Assembly (NCBI GenBank): GCA_041398845.1
Contig: JAWKTZ010000006.1
Span: 1,302,001 to 1,366,000, forward strand
Reading direction: 5' to 3'
Length of the DNA: 64,000 nucleotides
Source: Fuerstiella sp041398845
GTDB lineage: Bacteria; Planctomycetota; Planctomycetia; Planctomycetales; Planctomycetaceae
This document shows positions 57,037-64,000 of the stretch, piece after piece; within the stretch, counting starts at the first letter, position 1; every line of letters begins with the position of its first letter. The notes beneath the pieces were generated by a model. It made no database searches and was not told where the DNA came from. It was given only the letters and a program-made list of their open reading frames with translations. The position numbers and the translations under genes were made by a program.

Positions 57037-59003
57037 CTACGTTTCATCCTCTGCCACGACAATCAGGCAGTCATCGGGTTTGAGGGTCCACATGGAGTTC
57101 TTTTCGGGGATCAGCTTGACTCCGAAATTGCGGTTGATGTCCTGTTGCCATTCGGTGATTTTGACTCCGATGCAGACTTCTTCGCGCACCTGGGCGATTC
57201 CCATCATGTCGGCGAACGTGACTTGCTGAGGCAGATCTTCGAAGTACAGACGAGCCGGCTTCAGGTAGATCTCGGAACCGTCTTCGGAAAACAGGTCGTC
57301 GTAGACTTTCTTGATGTCGGCTTCTTCGCTGATCTGAGCCAGAATGGTGCTCACGAAACGGTTGGAATGATGAAGTCATTCACGCCGGCTCGGGAGACCA
57401 GTTCCTGATTGTCCGAATCCATGATCTCGGTGATGATCTTGGTCCCCGACTGGTTGCGGATTTCTTCAGGGACCTCATCGATGATCTGCCGCAGCAGCAG
57501 CAGGATGACGATTGTTTCGGAGTCCGTCGTTTCCGGATCTGCGTTGTCATCGCCGGAACTCAGAATCAGGATGTTGTCGTATTTGAATGGTTCCAGGGCT
57601 TTTAGTGATGCGACGTCAGACGGGTTGGATTTGATCAGTTCAATTGTGAGGTTGTCCAGTTCGGTGTTCAGTTGACTCACATGATCACGAAGCTCCTGTG
57701 TCGGTTCTCGCACCAGGATGTCAATTTTAGAGCCTTCCTTCACGTAGTCGGAATACTCGCGAATAATTGTGGGCACCTTGGCGTTCCAGCCGATCAGCAA
57801 TTCATGTTCGACAGTTTGTTCGTTGCGACCTCCGGCCAGTGGCAGATCACGAGGTTCCGCGACTGGTTCGGTTCGGTATTCGATCGTGGAATCGTCTTCG
57901 GCAAGAATCAGAATTTCGTCATCCGCTTTCACCACAGCATCGACGGCCGGGTTAATCGTCAAAGTGCCGTCCGGGTGTCGCATTCCAATGGGAACTCCGT
58001 CCGGGAAATGAAACTGCAGCAGGCTGAAGGCCGTGTCTTCCCAGCCTCCTTTGTAGAAGTAAAGTTCGCAACCATCGAATGACAACGTTTCGCTGTACAC
58101 GACGCTGAGCCCCACGCTGCGACTGGTCTGCACCAGAATTTTGGCCAGAATCTGCTGGCCGTCGATGGTGGTCACTTCTTCCGGGCTGATGCTTTCAGCA
58201 ATTGTGCGACTGCGGTCGAAGAACAATTCGGCCACGATATTCAGCGTTTTTTCTGCGTCTCGCGACGCCATGATTCTGAGAATGGTTTTTATCGTTCGAG
58301 CGTCACTGGCCGCTTTTTCAGCATCGGATGCGGCGTCTGAACACGACGCCAGCACGATGATGCTCTTGCTGGTCTGCATCGACACCAGATCAAGCTTCAC
58401 TTTGGCCGAGGGCTTGCCGGATCGAGTGACGATCTTTGTCGTCTTTCGGTCGGGCACATGGACCGTCAGAAAGTCATCCATCTCTTCCTTGGGTCGGTCG
58501 GCCAGAATCACAATGCAGGCCTGCGGTTCGCTTTCGTTGGCGATGAACAGTTCCTTCAGGATTTCGATGACGCGGTCGTTCCAGCCCAGAATCAGGGTGT
58601 GGTCTTCTTCGATCACTCGAGAAAATCCCTTGCGCAGGTCGGCCAGCTTCTGATCCAGGGCAGTCGTGATAAACGCTATCAGCATCGAAAGAATGATCAC
58701 ACCTGCCAGCCCCGCCAGAATTCCCGAAATCTTGTACCACGGGCTGGCGGGAATTTCCCAGTTCATGTTTCCCGGGTCCGTCATCTCAAGAAAGATGACG
58801 AAAGCCTGCCCCCACCATGTTTCCTTGGTGGAACTGTTCATTCCCTGCGGGACAAGCATCATGGTCAGCCAGCGCAGGCTGACAAGAATGGTGAACAGAG
58901 TCAGAAAGACAACCAGCAGACTGGTGAAGATCGACCGACCACCCTTGGACATAAAGGTGTCGAAGCGATAGCGCAGACGTTCGGCCAGAGGGGCTTGCTG
59001 CAT
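57037..59003 (-). CDS. CASTOR/POLLUX-type ion channel with RCK domains (one frameshift)
   Basis: Predicted cation channel. The first frame (57351-59003, 550 residues) has two membrane segments (FTSLLVVFLTLFTILVSLRWL and ISGILAGLAGVIILSMLIAFITTAL) around a pore-like stretch (WWGQAFVIFLEMTDPGNMNW), then RCK/TrkA-N-like domains: DHTLILGWNDRVIEILKEL, SKSIIVLASCSDAASDAEKAASDARTIKTILRI and the second copy EHELLIGWNAKVPTIIREY. It ends at TGA right after GVNDFIIPT; the last domain (STILAQISEEADIKKVYDDLFSEDGSEIYLKPARLYF) continues in another frame to 57037. One missing C in the CC at 57360-57361 explains the split and gives 655 residues, the length usual for this family. The family is well known from plant symbiosis channels; the bacterial role is not established. 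Confidence 0.87.
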
Positions 59004-59095
59004 AGGACTCGCCTATTCAGGAAGAAGCAGTTGTTATCGTTGAGAATCATCGACTGGACTCAGCGGTGGCTCACCTTCCTTGCGGACGTCACGCG

Positions 59096-59674
59096 TCAGT
59101 CCGTCGTGACGTCCAGCAGTTTCAGGAACTCACGGCAGAACGCGGGATGAGCGGGCCATGCCGGAGCGGTCACCAGATTGCCGTCAACGTGAGCTTCGTC
59201 AAGAGCGATTTCCTGATAGGTGCCTCCGGCCAGAACGATTTCCGGACCGCAGGCCGGATAGCCGGTACAGGTTCGCCCTTTCAACACGCCCGCTGCTGCC
59301 AGAATCTGCAGGCCGTGGCAGATGGCCGCGATGGGTTTCTGAGCGGCTGCGAATTCGTTGACCAGATCCAGAACTGCGGGATTCAGTCGCAGATATTCAG
59401 GAGCGCGCCCGCCGGGAATCAGCAGGCCGTCGTAGTCCTGAGCCTTTGCGGTTTCAAAATCGGCGTTCAGGCTGAAGTTGTGCCCGGGCTTTTCGCTGTA
59501 GGTCTGGTCACCTTCGAAGTCATGGACCGCAGTCCGAACAGTGTCCCCGGCGACCTTGCCGGGGCAGACGGCATCAACGTGAACACCGACCGTGAGCAGT
59601 GTCTGGAACGGCACCATGATTTCATAGTCTTCAACAAAATCACCGGCCAGAATCAGAACGCGTTTGCGGGTCAT
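59096..59674 (-). CDS. DJ-1/PfpI family protein
   Basis: A 192-residue cytoplasmic protein of the class I glutamine amidotransferase-like superfamily. The start ATG at 59674 precedes TRKRVLILAGDFVEDYEIMVP; the frame is open further upstream but that part overlaps the divergent ExbD gene and lacks homology. The nucleophile elbow is AICHG (Cys119), with Glu in FVEDYE near 15. Other segments are GLLIPGGRAPEYLRLNP and AAGVLKGRTCTGYPACGPEI. Members act as deglycases, chaperones or peptidases; which activity applies here cannot be told. It is divergent from the ExbD pair with about 175 bases between. Confidence 0.9.
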   Translation of the reverse strand: MTRKRVLILAGDFVEDYEIMVPFQTLLTVGVHVDAVCPGKVAGDTVRTAVHDFEGDQTYSEKPGHNFSLNADFETAKAQDYDGLLIPGGRAPEYLRLNPAVLDLVNEFAAAQKPIAAICHGLQILAAAGVLKGRTCTGYPACGPEIVLAGGTYQEIALDEAHVDGNLVTAPAWPAHPAFCREFLKLLDVTTD

Positions 59675-59849
59675 CAGCGGACCTTTTGAAAAACGGGGTG
59701 GACAAACAATGTGCGCGACCATGGTACTCTCCTGTGCTCGACAACGCCACAATCTGCTAGACTTGTCGAAACAGAACCTGACGCCGCGAGCCAGGCGGCA
59801 TGGTCTTCCGGGACTTCTGTTCACACTTTTTTCATGGAAGGGTTTCGGC

Positions 59850-60287
59850 GTGCGGCGTCCCTCACAATACAGCCAGAGAACCGAGCTGCGGTTTAACATC
59901 ACGCCATTGATTGATGTCGTGTTTTTGCTGATCATTTTCTTTCTGGTCGCCAGTCATTTTGTGCGCAGCGAACAGGCTCAACCGGTGGACCTGCCGTTGG
60001 CCGGAAGCGGCCAGATGGATCATGATCAGGCTCCGTATCGCCTGACTGTCACGATTGCCAAAGATGGTTCGCTGTTTATCAGTGGTGAATCTGAATCAGA
60101 AGCAGCGGTCTTCCGCCGCATCGAAGAGCTGCAGCAAACAGCGGCGGCTGCCGGAATGGACCCGGAAGTTCGAATTCGCCCGGACAAGCTTGGCCAGCAC
60201 GGACCTTTTCGCCGGCTGTACGAACATTGCGCTCGACACAACATTCGCCGCATTCAATTTGCTGTGACAACGGAAGGAGGAGCCTGA
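59850..60287 (+). CDS. ExbD/TolR-family biopolymer transport protein (first of pair)
   Basis: A 145-residue inner-membrane protein read from GTG 59850, preceded by GGAAGGG at seven bases. It has the typical single N-terminal helix with a membrane Asp: FNITPLIDVVFLLIIFFLVASHF, followed by a periplasmic domain (YRLTVTIAKDGSLFISGE...VRIRPDKLGQHGPFRRLYEHCARHNIRRIQFAV). Such proteins couple proton flux through an ExbB/TolQ partner to outer-membrane work. Neither ExbB nor TolQ is adjacent; the partner must be elsewhere. A second ExbD follows after three bases, and a DUF58 gene after that. Confidence 0.85.
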   Translation: MRRPSQYSQRTELRFNITPLIDVVFLLIIFFLVASHFVRSEQAQPVDLPLAGSGQMDHDQAPYRLTVTIAKDGSLFISGESESEAAVFRRIEELQQTAAAAGMDPEVRIRPDKLGQHGPFRRLYEHCARHNIRRIQFAVTTEGGA

Positions 60288-60290
60288 GCC

Positions 60291-60740
60291 ATGCGGATTC
60301 CCTGCCGCCGTCGCAGTTCCGGGACTCTGGACAACGAAAGCATGACGCCAATGATCGACGTTGTGTTTCTGTTGTTGATTTTCTTTGTGGTCGCGTCCAT
60401 CGGTCAAAAGCCGGACGCTTTGCTGCCCGCTACAATGGCGACCGGAGCCACAGAAACCGAAGTCGATATATTTGAACCCGAACCCGATCAGCCACCCGTT
60501 CAGGAAGTTCGCATTCACCTGCAACAAACGGCTCAGATGCAGCTCGGTATCGAGCTGAACGAACGCGCCGTTACAGCAGCCGAACTCAGAACCCGCCTCA
60601 AGACACTTTCCGACCTTGATCCTCGCTCGCGCATCATTCTGGATGTCGAAGATGAAGTTCTGGTGCAGCAGTTCATTACAATTTACGAATACTGCCAGAC
60701 ACTGGCATTCGAATCGATTTCGTTTGCCGTGCATCAATGA
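60291..60740 (+). CDS. ExbD/TolR-family biopolymer transport protein (second of pair)
   Basis: A 149-residue paralogue of the preceding gene. Membrane segment MTPMIDVVFLLLIFFVVASIG keeps the proton-path Asp; the periplasmic domain starts at VRIHLQQTAQMQLGIELNERAV and ends SRIILDVEDEVLVQQFITIYEYCQTLAFESISFAV. ATG 60291 is preceded by GGAGGAGCCTGAGCC, partly within the preceding gene's end. ExbD proteins work as dimers or heterodimers within an ExbB pentamer, so the pair may form a heterodimer. Downstream DUF58 gene begins after 25 bases. Confidence 0.88.
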   Translation: MRIPCRRRSSGTLDNESMTPMIDVVFLLLIFFVVASIGQKPDALLPATMATGATETEVDIFEPEPDQPPVQEVRIHLQQTAQMQLGIELNERAVTAAELRTRLKTLSDLDPRSRIILDVEDEVLVQQFITIYEYCQTLAFESISFAVHQ

Positions 60741-60765
60741 ATTTACCGCACTGCCGATACTCAAA

Positions 60766-61680
60766 ATGTCTGACGCTTCTCCTTCGCTACCGACCGACCC
60801 CACCGAACTGGCAAAGTTTGGGAAGCTGGAACTGATTGCTCGGCAACTTGTCGAAGGCCTGATGATGGGCCGACATCGCAGCCCGTTCAAAGGGTCCAGT
60901 GTCGAATTTGTGGAACACCGCGAGTATTACCCGGGCGACGAAATTCGTCACATCGACTGGCGGGCCTTTGGCAAGACGGGACGCTACTACATTAAAGAAT
61001 TCGAAGACGAAACCAACCTGCGAGCTCACCTGCTGGTCGATGCCAGTGGCAGCATGAATTACGCGGGCAGCACGATCAGCAAGTTCGCATACGCTCGCAT
61101 GCTGGCCGCATCTTTGTGCTGGCTGCTGCTGACTCAACGCGATTCCGTGGGACTGATCACTTTCGACTCCCGAATTCGTGATCAACTGAAGCCATCCAGT
61201 AACCGCGACGTGTTCCGCCAGATGACCTATCTGCTGGAACAGTCAAATCCCGGCGAAGACACCAGCCTTGCCGGTGTCATCGAAGCGGCGCTGCCCACGA
61301 TCAAACGTCGCAGCCTGATCGTGCTGATCAGCGATTGCTTTGATTCACTGGAAGCTCTGCAATCGGCGCTGCAGCGATGTCGACACGCCAGGCACGAAGT
61401 GCTGATCTTTCAGATTGCCGCGCCGGAAGAAATCGATTTTCCCTTTGAACGACCGACTCAGTTCAAAAACCTGGAAAACGTGGATCACAAGCTTCTGGTA
61501 GATCCGGTCCGGCTTCGAAAGGAGTATCTGAGGCAATACGGCGAATTTTCGATTGGTCTGAAGAAGCTGTGCGGGACGTTGGGAATTGACCACCGTGTGG
61601 TCAAGACGTCGGACCCCTTGCAGGCCATTATTGGAAGCTGGCTGGCCGAACGCATGGCTGCCCAGGCGGCTCGGCGCTGA
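60766..61680 (+). CDS. DUF58 domain protein with VWA-like fold
   Basis: A 304-residue cytoplasmic protein. DUF58 hallmarks: RSPFKGSSVEFVEHREYYPGDEIRHIDWRAFGKTGRYYIKEFEDE, followed by a VWA-like MIDAS beginning DASGSMN (Asp92) and DTSLAGVIEAALPTIKRRSLIVLISD. The MIDAS-type site suggests metal-dependent protein binding. DUF58 proteins usually stand next to a MoxR ATPase and membrane VWA proteins; here neither is in reach, and the ExbD pair stands before it instead. ATG 60766 begins SDASPSLPTDP; the frame is open upstream inside exbD. Confidence 0.9.
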   Translation: MSDASPSLPTDPTELAKFGKLELIARQLVEGLMMGRHRSPFKGSSVEFVEHREYYPGDEIRHIDWRAFGKTGRYYIKEFEDETNLRAHLLVDASGSMNYAGSTISKFAYARMLAASLCWLLLTQRDSVGLITFDSRIRDQLKPSSNRDVFRQMTYLLEQSNPGEDTSLAGVIEAALPTIKRRSLIVLISDCFDSLEALQSALQRCRHARHEVLIFQIAAPEEIDFPFERPTQFKNLENVDHKLLVDPVRLRKEYLRQYGEFSIGLKKLCGTLGIDHRVVKTSDPLQAIIGSWLAERMAAQAARR

Positions 61681-61797
61681 ACGAGTCGCTTCTGAGTTGA
61701 TCTCGCCCGTTTTTGTGCAGAATCAGCAGACACGAACCGGTTGCCAGGTTAGGCTGCGGAACTGCATATTCGCCTTCAAGACTTTCAGGAGATCCTT

Positions 61798-62679
61798 GTG
61801 TATCGAAACTTTGTCACCGTCCTGCTGTTGTGTTTTGCGTTGCCCGCGGGCAGTGGTTTGGCCGCCGAACCATTGAAAGCGTTGATTGTCGATGGTCAGA
61901 ACAACCATAAGGTCTGGCCGGAAACGACAAAGATGATGAAAGCCTATCTGGAACAAACCAAATTGTTCACGGTTGATATCGCAACGGCAGCGCCCAAGGG
62001 CTCCGACCCCAACTTCAAACCGGACTTCAGCAAGTACGATGTTGTCGTCAATAACTTTGGTCATGGAGCCGCCGCCTGGCCGGAAGAAACTCAGGCCGCG
62101 TTCGAAAAATTTGTGGCCGATGGAGGTGGGCATGTGGTGGTTCATGCGGCCGACAACGCTTTTCCTGAATGGCGTGCCTACAACGAAATGATCGGTCTGG
62201 GCGGCTGGGGTGGACGCAATCAGGACAGCGGTCCGTATGTCTATCTGAATGACAAAGGCGACCTGATTCGAGACACATCCGAAGGCAAAGGCGGCAATCA
62301 CGGAGCTCAATGGGAATTTCCCGTTGTCGTTCGTGATCGAGAACATCCGATCACCAAAGGCATGCCAGTCGAATGGCTGCACGCCAAAGACGAACTCTAT
62401 GACCAGTTGCGCGGACCGGCTCAGAATATGGAAATCCTGGCCACGGCCGAATCGCAGGTGACGCATCGTCACGAACCGATGATCTTCACGGTGAAGTATG
62501 GCAAAGGCCGAGTGTTCCACACACCGATGGGACATGCCGAATATTCGATGGAATGCGTCGGTTTCATCACGACGCTCCAACGCGGCACCGAATGGGCGGC
62601 AACCGGAAAAGTCACACAGCCAATTCCGGACGATTTTCCCACCGCTGATGCAACCAGCAGCCGGACGCCAGCGAAGTAG
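61798..62679 (+). CDS. Secreted ThuA-domain protein
   Basis: A 293-residue protein read from GTG 61798, with AGGAGA six bases upstream. Signal peptide VYRNFVTVLLLCFALPAGSGLAA. The ThuA/glutamine-amidotransferase-like fold follows: LKALIVDGQNNHKVWPETTKMMKAYLEQ, YDVVVNNFGHGAAAWPEETQAAFEKFVADGGGHVVVHAADNAFPEW and GKGRVFHTPMGHAEYSMECVGFITTLQRGTEW, the last being the usual end of the domain. ThuA proteins are frequent in planctomycetes and linked with sugar metabolism; no nucleophilic cysteine is found at the elbow, so a classical amidotransferase activity is unlikely. No operon partner is evident. Confidence 0.9.
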   Translation: MYRNFVTVLLLCFALPAGSGLAAEPLKALIVDGQNNHKVWPETTKMMKAYLEQTKLFTVDIATAAPKGSDPNFKPDFSKYDVVVNNFGHGAAAWPEETQAAFEKFVADGGGHVVVHAADNAFPEWRAYNEMIGLGGWGGRNQDSGPYVYLNDKGDLIRDTSEGKGGNHGAQWEFPVVVRDREHPITKGMPVEWLHAKDELYDQLRGPAQNMEILATAESQVTHRHEPMIFTVKYGKGRVFHTPMGHAEYSMECVGFITTLQRGTEWAATGKVTQPIPDDFPTADATSSRTPAK

Positions 62680-62822
62680 TTGGGAGCGAACTTCTGTTTG
62701 CGACCGAAGATTCCCGGTCCCCAACCGAAACACTCCTGAGACGTCGATTCTGTCGGTACGTGGTTTTTCGAGTCTGGTCGCTTGTTCTCCGTATCAGGTT
62801 GTTCGAATCAGGAGTTTCGTTC

Positions 62823-64000
62823 ATGCTGCGAAATCTGGCCATTGTTGTTGCGATTGTCGGTTGGGTCCAAACCGGTCTGGCCGATGTCAAATTCGTTGCC
62901 TATCAAGGCGTTCCGTTTGGCGTCGGGACACTGACCATTTCGGACAGTGAAGAGTTGCTGAATCCGCGAAACAATTCTGGAGTCGATGTTCCGGAGGTTT
63001 CGCTGCTGCAGTTGGGTGATCAGGCGTTCTATCCGGTGGTCGAACACAGGATTCCTCGACCGAACGACGAGCGCCCGCTGGTTGTTCATTTTCTGTTCAA
63101 ACCAGCCGATTCGATTTCCGTGACGTTTGGACACTCAGCTCAGGAGTTGACGACATCTGTTCAGGCGGATGCCAACGCTTATCAAGAGCAGCTTGAGCAA
63201 TGGTGGCAGGCCTGGACCGGATACGTCAGCCGGTCAGCTCGAACAGATCGTTATCCGCCGGAACTGGACCAGTATCTCGCCACGATGCTCGCCCAGCGTC
63301 TTGGCAAAGCGGTTCCCAAAATTGAACCCGCGCCGGGTATTTACAGTTCAGCGGACGAGACCGCTCGGATCATGGCTTTTATGACCGGCACGGAATCCAT
63401 CCGGCTGGCGATGCAGAAAGAGGAATTACTGAAACCGGCTGGTGGCGACACCAGTGTCATGCAACCGCTGCCCGTCGCCACTTCACCGCCTGCTGCTCTG
63501 ATCCCGGACGTTGACGATCATGTGCCCGTGGAACCCATCGTTCTGGCGGTCCCTCCGGAGTGTTTCTATCTGCGGTTCGGCAGCTACGACAATTTTTCAT
63601 GGTTTCGGAAGCGAGTTAACGAATGGGGCACTGATGTGCGCGATCTGCTGTCAGCTCGATCCATCGACTATCATGTTTCCGATCGGCTTCAGACGCAATT
63701 GCAGCTTCACGACACAGAACTGACGGAGTTGCTGGGACCTGCTGTCATCAGCGATGTCGCTTTGATCGGCAACGACCCGTTTGTCCGTGAGGGTGCTGGC
63801 CTGGGAATTCTGTTTCAGGCTGCGAACAACGCCCTGTTGTCGGCCAATGTACAGTTGCAGCGGGCAAAGTGCGCTGCCGCTGACAACGATGTGACGTTGG
63901 CACCGGTGACCTTTCCCGATTGCAGCACAGCAGGCACTTTTCTGTCGTCGCCGGACAATCGAGTGCGTTCCTTTTATGTCGTTTACGGCAATTATCACCT
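62823..64000 (+). CDS. Secreted protein of unknown function (partial)
   Basis: At least 392 residues, running off the right edge without a stop. ATG 62823 has AGGAG eight bases upstream. Signal peptide LRNLAIVVAIVGWVQTGLA, cleavage before DVKFVAYQ. The first mature module (about 20-110) looks like a small beta-domain; residues 110-170 are helical (AYQEQLEQWWQAWTGYVSRSARTDRYPPELDQYLATMLAQRLG). A later segment, PPECFYLRFGSYDNFSWFRKRVNEWG, is of a kind I have seen in large conserved planctomycete proteins, but I cannot name the family. No catalytic motif is visible in the available part. Confidence 0.75.
   Translation, partial: MLRNLAIVVAIVGWVQTGLADVKFVAYQGVPFGVGTLTISDSEELLNPRNNSGVDVPEVSLLQLGDQAFYPVVEHRIPRPNDERPLVVHFLFKPADSISVTFGHSAQELTTSVQADANAYQEQLEQWWQAWTGYVSRSARTDRYPPELDQYLATMLAQRLGKAVPKIEPAPGIYSSADETARIMAFMTGTESIRLAMQKEELLKPAGGDTSVMQPLPVATSPPAALIPDVDDHVPVEPIVLAVPPECFYLRFGSYDNFSWFRKRVNEWGTDVRDLLSARSIDYHVSDRLQTQLQLHDTELTELLGPAVISDVALIGNDPFVREGAGLGILFQAANNALLSANVQLQRAKCAAADNDVTLAPVTFPDCSTAGTFLSSPDNRVRSFYVVYGNYH

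Noticed and set aside
59675..59935. Upstream extension of the DJ-1/PfpI protein
   Set aside because: It lies antisense to the start of exbD and lacks homology. ATG 59674 starts the conserved fold.

Overview
The window looks like a chromosome segment of a planctomycete (Planctomycetota, probably order Planctomycetales). This is inferred from gene content: a giant secreted protein with an N-terminal LEPR-type motif, ECF sigma factors paired with Ser/Thr kinases or FecR/LamG proteins, a large Ser/Thr kinase with a DWG motif, a secreted sulfatase, ThuA, M50-HlyD export proteins and long multi-domain genes. No rRNA, tRNA or CRISPR array was found.

Layout. 1-2559 (-): membrane Ser/Thr kinase, running off the left edge. 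2685-16212 (-): one gene of about 4,500 codons for a repeat-built surface protein (beta-helix, FG-GAP, PKD and Calx-beta modules), interrupted by one frameshift. 16662-27598 (+): three paralogues of an unusual fusion, a PaaK/CapK-like adenylate-forming ligase joined to a GT-A-like glycosyltransferase. The first and third are intact. The second lacks its N-terminus and carries a short inverted-repeat element between its domains. An ECF sigma factor/Ser-Thr kinase pair lies between copies 1 and 2, and a Uma2 fragment plus a DUF4058 gene between copies 2 and 3. 27587-37354: a TIGR03032-type protein, a small secreted protein, and an export set (PqqD-like/M50/HlyD protein, HlyD adaptor, GAF-HlyD adaptor, divergent TolC-type lipoprotein). 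37615-40501 (+): sulfatase and an enolase-superfamily enzyme.

40.5-47 kb is a decaying, mobile-element-rich stretch: a broken Fic gene, an IS66 remnant, a sigma factor with FecR/LamG protein, a complete but frameshifted IS4-family element, a palindromic repeat and a gene stub. 47-64 kb is mostly ordinary housekeeping and secreted genes: an unknown membrane protein, myo-inositol oxygenase, a PQQ-type beta-propeller, dGTPase, two small secreted proteins, FabI, a Nudix-CbiX fusion, an N-acyl-D-amino-acid deacylase, a CASTOR/POLLUX-like channel, a DJ-1/PfpI protein, two ExbD proteins, a DUF58 protein, ThuA and an unidentified secreted protein at the right edge.

Two themes stand out. First, the ligase-glycosyltransferase paralogues next to a TIGR03032 protein and a PqqD/M50/HlyD/TolC export set may form an undescribed surface-modification or secretion system (inference). 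Second, at least five genes are split by single-base shifts, mostly in short homopolymers, and look otherwise intact. This could be raw-sequence indel error or real decay, and should be settled before any of them is called a pseudogene.
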